Shown: positions 35,867 to 44,147 of the stretch, in pieces
Layout: each line of letters begins with the position of its first letter
How positions within the stretch are numbered: the first letter of the stretch is position 1
Origin: Palaeococcus pacificus DY20341
GTDB taxonomy: Archaea > Methanobacteriota_B > Thermococci > Thermococcales > Thermococcaceae
Direction: 5' to 3'
Assembly (NCBI RefSeq): GCF_000725425.1
Contig: NZ_CP006019.1
Location: 496,001 to 560,000, forward strand
Length of the DNA stretch: 64,000 bases
Program-made: the position numbers and the translations under genes
The notes under the pieces: generated by a model
Seen by the model: the letters and a program-made list of their open reading frames with translations, nothing else
Database searches by the model: none
Told to the model about the DNA's origin: nothing

Positions 35867-36235
35867 ATGAAGGTGAAAATAAGGCGTGAGTTGTTGGAGT
35901 ATCTGCTTGAGATGGCGCGGAGTTTTTACCCAAACGAATTCGGCGGCTTTTTACGGGAGAAAAACGGCATATTTGAGGAAGTGCTTATAATTCCAAAAGG
36001 TCACTATGGCAAAGGTTCCATCTTCTTTGATCCTTACCTATTGCCCCATGATGAAGACATTAAAGGGACTGTACATTCTCACCCAGCGCCCTATACACGA
36101 CCTTCAAAAGCGGATTTGCATTTTTTCTCCAAGTTTGGAGGAATTCACATAATAATAGCCTATCCCTTTGAAGAGTGGAGCATAAAAGCATACAGAAGTG
36201 ATGGAAGGGAGGTAGAGGTGGAGGTGGTAGACTAG
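35867..36235 (+). CDS. JAMM/Mov34-type metalloprotease
   Basis: 122 residues, a bare MPN+ domain. The zinc site is complete: Glu in NEFGGFL, then HSHPAPYTRPSKADLHFF containing HxH, Ser and Asp of the JAMM motif. Archaeal relatives (such as HvJAMM1 and the P. furiosus and A. fulgidus proteins) remove SAMP/ubiquitin-like modifiers from lysine, but some act on sulfur-carrier proteins, and the substrate here is unknown. ATG at 35867 chosen over an upstream TTG. Its 3' end overlaps the convergent membrane HTH gene by 4 bp. Confidence 0.9.
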   Translation: MKVKIRRELLEYLLEMARSFYPNEFGGFLREKNGIFEEVLIIPKGHYGKGSIFFDPYLLPHDEDIKGTVHSHPAPYTRPSKADLHFFSKFGGIHIIIAYPFEEWSIKAYRSDGREVEVEVVD

Positions 36236-37071
36236 GGTTTAAGCTCAATCCAGTTCTCTTTTGAGCCTCTAATAATCTTCACAAGCCCGTTCTTTTCAAA
36301 GCGCTGGAACATACGCCATGCGGTTGTCTTTGGAATACCTAAGGCATTTCTAACCTCTGCTTGACTTGCCCTTCCTCCCTTCTCAAGAATGTAGAGCAAG
36401 GCTTTTCTCTCTTCATCATTGAGCTCAAAGCGCTCCATCTTTTTTAGGAAAGCTTCTTTGTCGAGCTTAACTTCTTTTTTGCCCTTCCGCAGGAGCTTTG
36501 AAGCCATTGCCACTACACCTATTATTAGGATGATAGCTACACCTATGAGGCTGTAGCTCGTTTTTTCCTCTTCCGAGTCTCCTACTTCTCCACTGACGCT
36601 TGAAGATAAGACGTAGCTCACGCTCTGGTTTCCTGATGGCATCTCTACAGTTTCACCTTGGATTGACATGGGTATGTCGCTCAAATCAACTATGGTGGAG
36701 CCTTCTGGGAGGATGATTTTAACAGGCATGTCCGATTCTACGCTTATACTCCAGACCAAACCTTCTTTTTTTGTCAGATCAGGAGTGTTGTAAGTTACTT
36801 CAATGATTTGAGCGTCTCCAACGTTTATTAAAATCTCATCGTCATTGAGTTCATACGATAATGGAGTTCCGCTCTCATCCGTTACAAACAAATCTTCGTA
36901 GTTGCTCCCCAAAAGCTTCAAACTTATTTGAGATGTGAACTCATTGGGGACTATCTGATAGTTTACATTAACATAGCCGTCACGATAGACGGTGAGCGTT
37001 AAATCATAAGTATATTGGGCACTAACCAAAGGAATTAAAAGGAGCACGACCATGATTAGAGCTTTCTTCAC
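36232..37071 (-). CDS. Membrane-anchored HTH regulator with extracellular beta domain
   Basis: 279 residues. A signal peptide (KKALIMVVLLLIPLVSA) leads to an extracellular beta-rich region (about 18-160), then one membrane helix (about 175-195: SLIGVAIILIIGVVAMASKLL) and a cytosolic MarR/ArsR-like winged helix (about 210-275: LNDEERKALLYILEKGGRASQAEVRNALGIPKTTAWRMFQRFEKNGLVKIIRG). This puts a sensor outside and a DNA-binding domain inside the same chain. GTG at 37071 follows GGAGGTGAT. It lies 31 bp after the secreted helical protein gene, in the same operon. The regulated genes are unknown. Confidence 0.78.
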   Translation of the reverse strand: MKKALIMVVLLLIPLVSAQYTYDLTLTVYRDGYVNVNYQIVPNEFTSQISLKLLGSNYEDLFVTDESGTPLSYELNDDEILINVGDAQIIEVTYNTPDLTKKEGLVWSISVESDMPVKIILPEGSTIVDLSDIPMSIQGETVEMPSGNQSVSYVLSSSVSGEVGDSEEEKTSYSLIGVAIILIIGVVAMASKLLRKGKKEVKLDKEAFLKKMERFELNDEERKALLYILEKGGRASQAEVRNALGIPKTTAWRMFQRFEKNGLVKIIRGSKENWIELKP

Positions 37072-37102
37072 TTTATCACCTCCAAAATAAAAAATAAAGA
37101 GA

Positions 37103-38302
37103 TCAGGCATGTCTTAAGATAAACTGGTCAACGCTGTAGAGTAGTCTTAAAGCAATTCCAAAGTGCATCTTTGCTTGTGCTATCCTGCCTTCCTTAGCGA
37201 GTCTAAGGCCAAGCTGCACTTCTTGAACGGCTGTTCTGAGCTCCAACTCAGCTCTTCTTGTATCAACACCTCTATTTTTGAGTACTTGAAGTGCCTTTGC
37301 ATCCTTCCTTATTCTGTCGCCGACTTCTCTTAAAAATACCCTGAGATCTTTCTTCATCCTTTCTTCGGCTATCTTTTCGTGTATCTGGTCGAGTGTTTTG
37401 AAGAATCTTTCAATTTTGCCCCTGTTTTCTTTTATTACATCGAGTGCATCTTCCCACTTCTCCTCAGCTGCAAGCCCTTTTACTTCCTCATAAACCACTT
37501 TGATCTCCTCAAGCTTAGCCTCTGCCTCACTCGTATCGATACCTCTGTTCTTAGCCTCTTCAATTACGCGTTCTGCAAATGTTATTCCCTTTTCTGTCTT
37601 GATGAGGAAGTCTTTAACTATCTTATCCGCATTCATATATGCGAGCTCTTCCCTAACTTTCATGAGCTCCTCATCCAAAGCGGCTTTCTTTTCCTTCGCT
37701 ATTTCGAGGTCTTCTTTGGCCTTCTCAAAGTCTTTGGCCTTTAGATCATCCAATACCTGCTTATATGCATCTTTGGTTTCGTTATAAAGTAGGGTTAAGT
37801 TTGAAACATCTATTCCTTGATTTTCTGCAATCCTAATCGTACGCTCGACCACTCCAAAGTACTCCTGCATTCTCTTGATTTCCTCTGGTAGCCTATCTCT
37901 AAGCTCATCAATTCTCTCCTTACCCTCTTTAAGCTGGGTTAAAACTATCTTGTAGTAGTGCATTGAGGTTAAGCTGTCGAGAATTGAGTTATAGTAATCC
38001 TCAGCCTCATACTCTTGAATGGCTTTTTCTTTATATGCTTCAGCAGTTTCATAATTCTCCAATATTGTTGAGTTCTCTGGTAGTTTGTCTCTTATTTTTT
38101 CAATGTGGCTTTCTGTAAGCTCGCTTATCCTAGTTAGCTGGTTAATTAAACGCTCTGCAATTATCTCTTCTTGTGTAGAATTGTCAAGACTTAGACTGTA
38201 TTCTTCCAAGCTCTGTGTGCCGTTCTCATCTGCCAAGGCTATTCCTGCTGGTATTACACTTCCAACCAACAACAGCACCAAGGCCCAAACCTTCCACTTC
38301 AT
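37103..38302 (-). CDS. Secreted coiled-coil protein upstream of the membrane HTH regulator
   Basis: 399 residues. The signal peptide (KWKVWALVLLLVGSVIPAGIALA) is followed by almost continuous charged helix. At least three similar helical units carry a conserved NRGIDTSEAEAKLEEIK or NQGIDVSNLTLLYNETKDAYK pattern (about 150, 245 and 345: NRGVDTRRAELEL), so the protein is built of internal repeats. No membrane anchor at the C-terminus. ATG at 38302 follows GGTGATTGGC. It is upstream of the membrane HTH regulator gene in the same operon. It may be the surface partner sensed by that regulator, an inference from linkage only. Confidence 0.72.
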   Translation of the reverse strand: MKWKVWALVLLLVGSVIPAGIALADENGTQSLEEYSLSLDNSTQEEIIAERLINQLTRISELTESHIEKIRDKLPENSTILENYETAEAYKEKAIQEYEAEDYYNSILDSLTSMHYYKIVLTQLKEGKERIDELRDRLPEEIKRMQEYFGVVERTIRIAENQGIDVSNLTLLYNETKDAYKQVLDDLKAKDFEKAKEDLEIAKEKKAALDEELMKVREELAYMNADKIVKDFLIKTEKGITFAERVIEEAKNRGIDTSEAEAKLEEIKVVYEEVKGLAAEEKWEDALDVIKENRGKIERFFKTLDQIHEKIAEERMKKDLRVFLREVGDRIRKDAKALQVLKNRGVDTRRAELELRTAVQEVQLGLRLAKEGRIAQAKMHFGIALRLLYSVDQFILRHA

Positions 38303-38366
38303 GCCAATCACCAATTGTGAATATGACGTTGCTCTTATTTTAGGAACCCGGTGAAAAGAACGTTTC

Positions 38367-38376
38367 GGAACGTTCC
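38367..38376. promoter_or_regulatory. Perfect palindrome GGAACGTTCC with direct-repeat half sites
   Basis: GGAACGTTCC at 38367-38376 is a perfect 10-bp palindrome in the divergent region between the secreted-protein operon and the pfkB gene. A direct repeat GAACGTT occurs at 38359-38365 and 38368-38374, and a further GGAACG at 38448-38453. The minus-strand TATA-like TTTAAATATTTTG lies at about 38399-38411, so the palindrome would fall near the transcription start of the operon encoding the membrane HTH regulator. A repressor or autoregulatory site is a reasonable inference. Not proven. Confidence 0.5.
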
Positions 38377-38513
38377 ATTCTATGAAACTCTCTTTTTCTC
38401 AAAATATTTAAAGCTTTTGGGCATTTACGCATTTTTTACTGTACTTTGGAACGATAAGAATCTTTTTAAATGCTCAAAGGATACTCTTTAAAAAACTGAG
38501 CAGGGGATGAAAA

Positions 38514-39341
38514 ATGGATCTGGTAGTCGTAGGGCATGTCGCTATTGACCACATCATTTTTCCAAACAAAAAAGATGTCCTCCAACCAGGAGGAGCAGCC
38601 GCAGCTGTAGCAACAGCCGCTGCTCTAAGCGGCGCTAAAGTTGGCTTAGTTACTAAAGTAGGACGCGACTTTCCACAAGAGTGGCTCGAGAAGCTGAGGG
38701 AGATTTTAGACATCAAAGGAGTTCACATCTTAGAGGGCAATACTATACACATATATATGATTTATAGTGAGGATGGAAGTGTTGATGCTCCCGTTGATAT
38801 GGGTGTGGCCCAAAGGATGGGCGAGACTGAGATTCCCGAGGAGTATTTAAGTGCTGAGATTTTTCACATTGCTCCTATTCCTCCCGAAGAGCAGCTTAAA
38901 ATGGCCAAACGATTGGAGGGGAGACGTATTAGTCTCGACTTTAACCCCACGTACATGGAGGACTATAATACAAAAACTGAGCTGATGAGGGAAGTAGTAT
39001 CAAGAGCTGAAGTGGTTTTTCCAAATGAGCGCGAAGCTTTGACCATAACAAAGGCCAAAGACATTCGTGAGGCAGCTCTAAAAATGCACGAGTGGGGAGC
39101 CAAGCTCGTTGTAATAACGCGCGGTGAGAAGGGAGTTTTGGTTTATGACGGCTCATTTAAAGAGTTTCCGGCACTCCCAATAAGTGATGATGAAATGGTT
39201 GACCCAACTGGGGCTGGAGATGCGTTTGCGGGAGGATTTTTGGCCTATTATGCTAAAGATAAACCTTTGGAGGAGTGCATAGAGCAGGGACTCTATAGGG
39301 CTAGAGAAGTGCTGAAGAAAAAAGGCAGCTGGAGTATCTAA
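38514..39341 (+). CDS. PfkB-family carbohydrate kinase
   Basis: 275 residues. The N-terminal motif GHVAIDHIIFPNKKDVLQPGGAAAAVATAAALSGAKV and the C-terminal DDEMVDPTGAGDAFAGGFLAYY (with the anion-hole GAGD and catalytic Asp) define the family. Thermococcales have several PfkB kinases for ribose-1-phosphate, cytidine and myo-inositol; the short length and lack of a lid insertion would fit the last, but substrate cannot be decided from sequence. ATG follows GGGGATG-like site at 38507 and a TATA-like CTTTTTAAATG lies about 45 bp upstream. Confidence 0.88.
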   Translation: MDLVVVGHVAIDHIIFPNKKDVLQPGGAAAAVATAAALSGAKVGLVTKVGRDFPQEWLEKLREILDIKGVHILEGNTIHIYMIYSEDGSVDAPVDMGVAQRMGETEIPEEYLSAEIFHIAPIPPEEQLKMAKRLEGRRISLDFNPTYMEDYNTKTELMREVVSRAEVVFPNEREALTITKAKDIREAALKMHEWGAKLVVITRGEKGVLVYDGSFKEFPALPISDDEMVDPTGAGDAFAGGFLAYYAKDKPLEECIEQGLYRAREVLKKKGSWSI

Positions 39342-39391
39342 TTGTTTTTTTTCACTAAATTTTTAGATGAAAGATGAAAATGGCAAAAGCC

Positions 39392-40942
39392 TCAAAGAAG
39401 CACCTGTAAAAACGCCTCTTCTTCTGGCTCAAGCTTTTCTATTTCCCATATCACTCTAGTACCCTCGATTTTTACTTTTCCTTTGGTGGCTCTAACATCG
39501 GCAGCATTGATGTTTCTCTCGACTACGAAGTTCTCGAGGCTCCTTAGCTTTGGAGCTTTGACTTTTATGAAGTAGTATTTATCGAGCTGCTCTTCGAGTA
39601 TGATTGGCCTGAAAAACGCTAAGTATGATGTGCTCCCAAAGAGTATTGCTGAGAGTATGAGGATTATTGGCAGGTTGCCGTAGTCTTTTGGGGGCTTTGG
39701 GACGGTCTGGTTCTGGACATAGCTTATGGTGGTTGTTGTGGTAGTGGTGGTAGTCGTGATGGACGTTTGGGTCGGCGTGGGCTTTTCGACGCTCACTGTT
39801 TTCTCGTCTCCTAAGTATTTTGAGCTGTCTGCTTTAAGCTTCAAAACACCAAAGCCTATTTCGTTGAGGTCTATTTCAACTTTTCCGCTCTCATCCGTTA
39901 CTCCGTAGGCCCTGCCTTTGGCTCCTTCGGCTACGACACTTACATTAGCAATTCCTTTACCACTTGAATCCCTCACATAGACTATTAGAGTTTCATTCTG
40001 CTGTTTGTAGTCCAAGAAGAGCTTTTTGACTTCAACAATGGTCTCGACGATTTTTCCATCGAAGTTGAATGTTATTCTATACGTTCCTGGATTTCTTGCC
40101 TCAATCTGTACCAACCCCAGATTGTCAGTTTTGAATTGGAGTCCATTTATTGTAACTGGGATATTGCTGACTCCTTTTCCTTCTTCGTCCTTAACTTGAA
40201 CTGTAATAACCCCATTCTCAAATTTCGCATCGTAGGTTAGTTCTCTCTGATAGACCTCAAAGCTTTTGCTTTCTGTTTTTGAAATCCCTCCAAATTTTGT
40301 GTGCATAATAACCAAGTAGCGCCCGACCTCAGGTCTCGGTAGAACTATCTCATAGCTCTTCTTGCCATAAGCGGTTATGTATGTGCTCTCAGCTATAGTC
40401 TTAATGAGTTCACTTCCCCTGTAAACCTCTATCTCCACAATGCCGTTTAAAATGCCGTTTGCCTTTGATCTGACCTCGCAGGTTATTGTGACATCGTTTC
40501 CGTAGACGTATTTGTCCTGAGAGGAGATTTTGAGGTAGTAATCCACTTTCGTGAGAACTCTAAGAGTTAGGGGCACTTTTACAATTATAGGGGAGTCTTT
40601 CATTTTAGCAACGAGATTGAGGTTGTATGTGCCGGCTATAACATCATTCAGTATAATCTGCACATGCCCTTCATAAGTTTGATTTGGACTCAGCTCTTGA
40701 ATTATTTCCTGAGTGTATGTTGCTCCTTTAGGGAGCTTTTCAATTGTTATAAAAACATTTTTGGCACTTTCGTTTCCCAAATTGGTTATGTTGAAATAGA
40801 TATCCACGATATCGCCGGGATTTGCACTAAAAGTATTCTTCTCGGGAGAAATCATGATAACTGGCTGCCCGCTAGCTGGTGGGAGCATTATACTTGCGAG
40901 CATAACTGCAAATAATACGAATGATAGAACCTTACTCTTCAC
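39392..40942 (-). CDS. Secreted membrane-anchored Ig-like repeat protein with Thr-rich linker
   Basis: 516 residues. Signal peptide ([23 protein letters not shown]), then a CARDB/NEW3-like domain (about 35-125: [28 protein letters not shown]), further Ig-like and CarboxypepD-regulatory-like domains (about 130-390: [41 protein letters not shown]), a threonine-rich linker (about 397-412), one membrane helix (about 428-446) and a C-terminal cytosolic domain of about 70 residues that begins [16 protein letters not shown]. Looks like a surface adhesin or S-layer-associated protein, though the role is unknown. GTG start follows GGTGGTT. Overlaps hjc by 11 bp. Confidence 0.8.
   Translation of the reverse strand: MKSKVLSFVLFAVMLASIMLPPASGQPVIMISPEKNTFSANPGDIVDIYFNITNLGNESAKNVFITIEKLPKGATYTQEIIQELSPNQTYEGHVQIILNDVIAGTYNLNLVAKMKDSPIIVKVPLTLRVLTKVDYYLKISSQDKYVYGNDVTITCEVRSKANGILNGIVEIEVYRGSELIKTIAESTYITAYGKKSYEIVLPRPEVGRYLVIMHTKFGGISKTESKSFEVYQRELTYDAKFENGVITVQVKDEEGKGVSNIPVTINGLQFKTDNLGLVQIEARNPGTYRITFNFDGKIVETIVEVKKLFLDYKQQNETLIVYVRDSSGKGIANVSVVAEGAKGRAYGVTDESGKVEIDLNEIGFGVLKLKADSSKYLGDEKTVSVEKPTPTQTSITTTTTTTTTTISYVQNQTVPKPPKDYGNLPIILILSAILFGSTSYLAFFRPIILEEQLDKYYFIKVKAPKLRSLENFVVERNINAADVRATKGKVKIEGTRVIWEIEKLEPEEEAFLQVLL
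39721..39763. repeat. Low-complexity ACC/ACA tract encoding poly-threonine
   Basis: On the plus strand the tract is GGT/TGT-rich (GGTGGTTGTTGTGGTAGTGG); on the coding minus strand it reads ACC/ACA/ACT triplets and encodes an unbroken run of ten Thr in a Thr/Ser linker just outside the membrane helix of the Ig-like protein. Such linkers are commonly O-glycosylated stalks. The triplet repeat could expand or contract between strains, altering the stalk length. Confidence 0.7.
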
Positions 40943-41339
40943 CTTTAACCACCTCTAAAATACTCCTCTGTTTCCCTACAACTTCTTCAAAACTCTTTCC
41001 TTTGTATTTAGCTAGAATCAAATCCACTTTAAAGTTTTTACCGCTTTTTGGCAGACTTTGGGGCGAAAAAAAGTGCCAACCGTTGTTTATGAATTTGACC
41101 GCGATTATGGGCTCTCCACCAAATCTATAGGCAAAGGAGGTGAGCTTTTCGATGTCTTCTCCGCTCAAGTAGAGCTTCTCCCCTTTTGTACTCTTAACCT
41201 CTATACAGAGGTATTTCCTACCGTTTCCAGCTATTATGTCAACTTTCTTACTTCCAGCTGACCTCACAACAGCGAACCCCTCTTTCTCAAGCCTTTTTAT
41301 GAGTTCCCTCTCGGCACTGGCACCCCGTCTATACTTCAC
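40932..41339 (-). CDS. hjc: Holliday junction resolvase Hjc
   Basis: 135 residues. Cuts four-way DNA junctions as a dimer. Active-site residues of the PD-(D/E)XK fold are in [35 protein letters not shown] (Glu and Asp) and [11 protein letters not shown] (ExK). Usual length for archaeal Hjc. The start is GTG at 41339, preceded by AGGGGTG. It overlaps the start of the Ig-like protein gene by 11 bp, so the two are translationally linked although functionally unrelated. Divergent from the Sir2 gene. Confidence 0.96.
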   Translation of the reverse strand: MKYRRGASAERELIKRLEKEGFAVVRSAGSKKVDIIAGNGRKYLCIEVKSTKGEKLYLSGEDIEKLTSFAYRFGGEPIIAVKFINNGWHFFSPQSLPKSGKNFKVDLILAKYKGKSFEEVVGKQRSILEVVKGEE

Positions 41340-41432
41340 ACTTCACACCCCTATAGTGTAGTTGCTTTGAGGTAATAACACTTGCGCAGCTAAGCTTTTT
41401 AAGTTTGGAAAGCTAGTCTAATAGGGGCCAAG

Positions 41433-42194
41433 ATGATAGAGGAAGCCGCAAAACTGATAGCTCACTCGAGGTTTTTAATAGCCTTCACAGGGGCAGGCAT
41501 AAGTGCTGAAAGTGGAATACCAACTTTTAGGGGAAATGGTGGGCTTTGGGAGAACTACAAAGTTGAAGAGGTAGCAACGCCTGAAGCCTTTAAGAGGAAT
41601 CCCAAGCTTGTTTGGGAGTTTTATAAAATGCGAATGCGGAAGATGCGAAAAGCGAAGCCCAACAAAGCTCATATTGCCTTGGCAGAACTTGAAAATAAGG
41701 GAATCCTTAAAGGAGTCATCACCCAGAACATAGATGACCTCCACAGAGAAGCAGGGAGTAAAAACGTAATAGAACTTCACGGCAACATTTACCGTGTTAA
41801 GTGCACTTCCTGTGATTACAAGGAGAACTTAAAGGAAAGCGGTCGATTGGATGAGTTTTTGGATGAGGATGAGCTGCCTAAATGTCCCAAGTGCGGCTCT
41901 CTTTTGAGACCCGATGTGGTGTGGTTTGGAGAGCCCCTGCCTGAGACTGCTTTAAATAACGCGTTTAACCTAGCGAGGCGAGTTGATATCTGTTTGGTTA
42001 TAGGTACGAGTGGTCAAGTTTTTCCAGCAGCTTACATTCCGTACATAGTTAAGGACAATAAAGGAAGTATCATAGAAATTAATCCTCATGAGAGCGGCAT
42101 AACTCCAATAGCGGACATCTTTTTGAGGGGAAGAGCAGGAGAAGTCATGGAAGAACTTTTAAGGAAGATTTGGGAGTGTCTGGACAAGTGTTAG
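41433..42194 (+). CDS. cobB: Sir2-family NAD-dependent protein deacetylase
   Basis: 253 residues. The family motifs are complete: [49 protein letters not shown] with catalytic His, [17 protein letters not shown] and [15 protein letters not shown]. Four zinc Cys are present as two CxxC pairs. It removes acyl groups from lysine using NAD, in archaea from proteins such as Alba. GGGGCC-type site precedes the ATG and a TATA-like TTTTTAAGTTT lies about 35 bp upstream. A DUF3783 gene follows 10 bp later. Confidence 0.95.
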   Translation: MIEEAAKLIAHSRFLIAFTGAGISAESGIPTFRGNGGLWENYKVEEVATPEAFKRNPKLVWEFYKMRMRKMRKAKPNKAHIALAELENKGILKGVITQNIDDLHREAGSKNVIELHGNIYRVKCTSCDYKENLKESGRLDEFLDEDELPKCPKCGSLLRPDVVWFGEPLPETALNNAFNLARRVDICLVIGTSGQVFPAAYIPYIVKDNKGSIIEINPHESGITPIADIFLRGRAGEVMEELLRKIWECLDKC

Positions 42195-42204
42195 AGGTGA
42201 TTAA

Positions 42205-42600
42205 ATGATACTTCTGATAGGTTTTGATAAGGGCGAAGTTAAAGCACTTAGGGATACTCTAAACGAGTATCGTATCTATGAAATTCCTGAGTATTGTAGA
42301 GACTGGGTGCTTCAGGAGATAGTTGAAAAAGCCGAGAAGCTTGAGGGGAGCGGCAACTGGCATGTGAGAAAGTTCTTTTTAATGCATGGGCTAAAAGATA
42401 CTCAAGTTAGGGAAGCTTTAGAAAAGGTAAAGGCTTTAAAAATGGGCAGGATAATTTTTGCGACTACGACACCAACATCACTTACTTGGACGCTGGAGGA
42501 CTTGATGAGGGAGCTGATTAAAGAGGATGAACACTTCCGGGAGCTTGAAAAGAGGAAAGCCAGTAGGGTCTATCTAGATTTGAATATAGGGAAGGATTAA
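42205..42600 (+). CDS. DUF3783-type protein
   Basis: 131 residues. The sequence MILLIGFDKGEVKALRDTLNEYRIYEIPEYCRDWVLQEIVEKAEKLEGSG, FFLMHGLKDTQVREALEKVKAL and GRIIFATTTPTSLTWTLEDLMRELIKEDE agrees with the DUF3783 pattern of a small alpha/beta fold. Function is unknown. GAGGTGATTAA precedes the ATG and it lies 10 bp after Sir2, so the two are cotranscribed. The family assignment is from pattern memory and less certain than its gene status. Confidence 0.7.
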   Translation: MILLIGFDKGEVKALRDTLNEYRIYEIPEYCRDWVLQEIVEKAEKLEGSGNWHVRKFFLMHGLKDTQVREALEKVKALKMGRIIFATTTPTSLTWTLEDLMRELIKEDEHFRELEKRKASRVYLDLNIGKD

Positions 42601-42634
42601 ATATCATTAAGATAAAAGTAAGTTGGGGAGAAGT

Positions 42635-43360
42635 ATGATCAAAGTAGTGCTCTTTGATTTGGATGACACTTTGGTGGATACAACTAAACTGGCGGAGAGG
42701 GCTAGGCGAAACGCCGTAGAAAATATGGTTAAGCATGGATTACCTGTTGATTTTGAAACCGCTTATAATGAGCTTTTAGACTTGATTAACGAATACGGAA
42801 GCAACTTTTCTCGTCATTTCGATTATCTTTTGAGGCGTTTGGATTTGTCCTACAATCCTAAGTGGGTAGCTGCTGGGGTTATTGGCTATCACAACACAAA
42901 GTTTACGCAGCTGAAGGATGTGAAGAATGCGAAAAAAGCCCTAATAAAGCTGAGCTCAATGGGACTCAGGCTTGGGATAGTGACGGATGGAGATCCAATA
43001 AAGCAGTGGGAAAAAATTTTGCGGCTTGAACTTGAAGACTTTTTTGAACACGTCATTATATCTGACTTTGAAGGTGTTAAAAAGCCCCATCCAAAGATAT
43101 ACCAAAAGGCGCTAAAGCTCTTTGGCGTTGAGCCAGAAGAGGCCGTTATGGTTGGCGATAGGCTCTATTCTGACATATATGGAGCCAAAAACGTTGGGAT
43201 GCACACCGTTTGGTTCCGCTACGGTAAGAGGAAAAACTCCGATCTGGACTACAGAGAATATGCGGACTTTGAGATTCACGATTTGCTTGAGCTTCCAAAG
43301 CTCTTGGAGGGGCTCAGAAATGAGGAAAGTTCAAATAAGGAAGTTCATGCTCATAGATAG
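42635..43360 (+). CDS. HAD-superfamily phosphatase (TIGR02253-like)
   Basis: 241 residues. The four HAD motifs are in place: [13 protein letters not shown] (nucleophile Asp and acid Asp), GIVTDGDP (Thr), KKPHPKIY (Lys) and [15 protein letters not shown] (Asp pair). The cap domain is helical (about 20-95), a type C1 cap. The nearest group I recognise is the archaeal CTE7 family, whose Pyrococcus member is a magnesium-dependent phosphatase. Substrate unknown. ATG at 42635 follows GGGGAGAAG; a TTG at 42623 is part of that site. The last 41 bp overlap the next gene in a different frame. Confidence 0.9.
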   Translation: MIKVVLFDLDDTLVDTTKLAERARRNAVENMVKHGLPVDFETAYNELLDLINEYGSNFSRHFDYLLRRLDLSYNPKWVAAGVIGYHNTKFTQLKDVKNAKKALIKLSSMGLRLGIVTDGDPIKQWEKILRLELEDFFEHVIISDFEGVKKPHPKIYQKALKLFGVEPEEAVMVGDRLYSDIYGAKNVGMHTVWFRYGKRKNSDLDYREYADFEIHDLLELPKLLEGLRNEESSNKEVHAHR

Positions 43361-43886
43361 TGCATACAAAAGCAAGATACTCAAGGGTAAGAAAACCACT
43401 ACAATACGGTTCGGCAAATACGAAGCAAAGCCCGGCAACGAGATTTACATTGTAGTTAGGCCCAGCGATACTGCAATAGCTAAAGCAAAGATTAAAGGAA
43501 TAACACGGAAAAAAGTTGGAGAGCTCACAAATGAAGACGCCAAAAAGGACGGCTTCAGCGATGTTAGGGAGTTAATGAGAGCATTGAACAAAATTTACGG
43601 CGAGTTGCACAAGGACGATGAGGTGAGCATAATAGAGTTTGAGCTCATAAAGCCTCTCGAAGGAATTCCCTTGAAGCTTTTGAAAGGGCTCAACTACAAA
43701 GAGCCGGATGAAGTTGCAAAGCTCTATGTGGAAAGTGGCGTGAGCGCTTCTAGAGATGTTGATTTGATAGTCAAGCACATTTACGAAAATGGCCTTAAAA
43801 GCGCCCTAAAGCGCTACGGCCCAATGAGAGTTAAAAAAGCTGTTTTAGATGCATATCACAAGCTCTATGCTGAGGGGATTATTTGA
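43320..43886 (+). CDS. ASCH-domain protein
   Basis: 188 residues. The N-terminal ASCH fold is visible: [41 protein letters not shown], with the GKK-x-x-x-R segment, followed by [28 protein letters not shown]. The C-terminal 80 residues (from [46 protein letters not shown]) are helical and not recognised. ASCH proteins are RNA- or nucleotide-binding. ATG at 43320 is preceded by GGAGGGG and lies inside the 3' end of the HAD gene (41-bp overlap in another frame). The two are likely coupled. Confidence 0.78.
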   Translation: MRKVQIRKFMLIDSAYKSKILKGKKTTTIRFGKYEAKPGNEIYIVVRPSDTAIAKAKIKGITRKKVGELTNEDAKKDGFSDVRELMRALNKIYGELHKDDEVSIIEFELIKPLEGIPLKLLKGLNYKEPDEVAKLYVESGVSASRDVDLIVKHIYENGLKSALKRYGPMRVKKAVLDAYHKLYAEGII

Positions 43887-43929
43887 CTATTTGCTTATGT
43901 GATTGCGTGATTATTTAGTTATTTTTGGT

Positions 43930-43990
43930 CATATCAGACAGGAATCCGCTCATCATCGCTGAGCTCAGGATAGTGGCCATCATCATACTT
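43930..43990 (-). ncRNA. C/D-box guide sRNA (A)
   Basis: Read on the minus strand: C box ATGATGA (43986-43980), 11-nt guide (43979-43969), D' box CTGA (43968-43965), linker of 8 nt, C' box ATGATGA (43956-43950), 12-nt guide (43949-43938) and D box CTGA (43937-43934). All four boxes match the consensus exactly. Length from C to D is 53 nt, typical of archaeal C/D sRNAs, which guide 2'-O-methylation by fibrillarin, Nop5 and L7Ae. The guides read TGGCCACTATC and GCGGATTCCTGT. Targets were not determined. Confidence 0.85.
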
Positions 43991-44053
43991 TTGAGAATGC
44001 TATTTTTAGATTTAATAAACCTTGTGATGGGTCTGTAGAACAGGATAAAGAAC

Positions 44054-44088
44054 GGGGAGGTGCTTTAAGGTGTGGCGAGCACCTCCCC
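44054..44088. repeat. Perfect 11-bp inverted repeat (hairpin) beside sRNA B
   Basis: GGGGAGGTGCT (44054-44064) and AGCACCTCCCC (44078-44088) are exact reverse complements separated by 13 nt, giving a strong GC-rich hairpin in either strand. It ends 1 bp from the 3' terminal stem of sRNA B on the minus strand. It could stop, trim or protect that RNA, or be part of another small RNA. No conserved H/ACA features were found. Confidence 0.75.
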
Positions 44089-44147
44089 TGCGTCAGATAA
44101 TACCGACGTCATCACCCATCAGACTGGGCAAGGGTCGTCATCCGCTG
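44089..44147 (-). ncRNA. C/D-box guide sRNA (B)
   Basis: Read on the minus strand: GCG stem end, C box ATGACGA (44141-44135), 12-nt guide CCCTTGCCCAGT (44134-44123), D' box CTGA (44122-44119), 3-nt linker, C' box GTGATGA (44115-44109), 12-nt guide CGTCGGTATTAT (44108-44097), D box CTGA (44096-44093), and CGC (44092-44090). The C box differs from consensus at one base, as in the RNA at 23.96 kb. The D-side guide could pair with the 530 loop of archaeal 16S rRNA through two G-U pairs, an inference from remembered rRNA sequence. Confidence 0.85.

Noticed and set aside
38303-38513. Tgr (glycolytic regulator) site before the PfkB gene
   Set aside because: TATCAC-N5-GTGATA was looked for in this region and not found.
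43122-43319. Upstream extension of the second ASCH gene
   Set aside because: It is the HAD gene in another frame. GGAGGGG lies just before ATG 43320.
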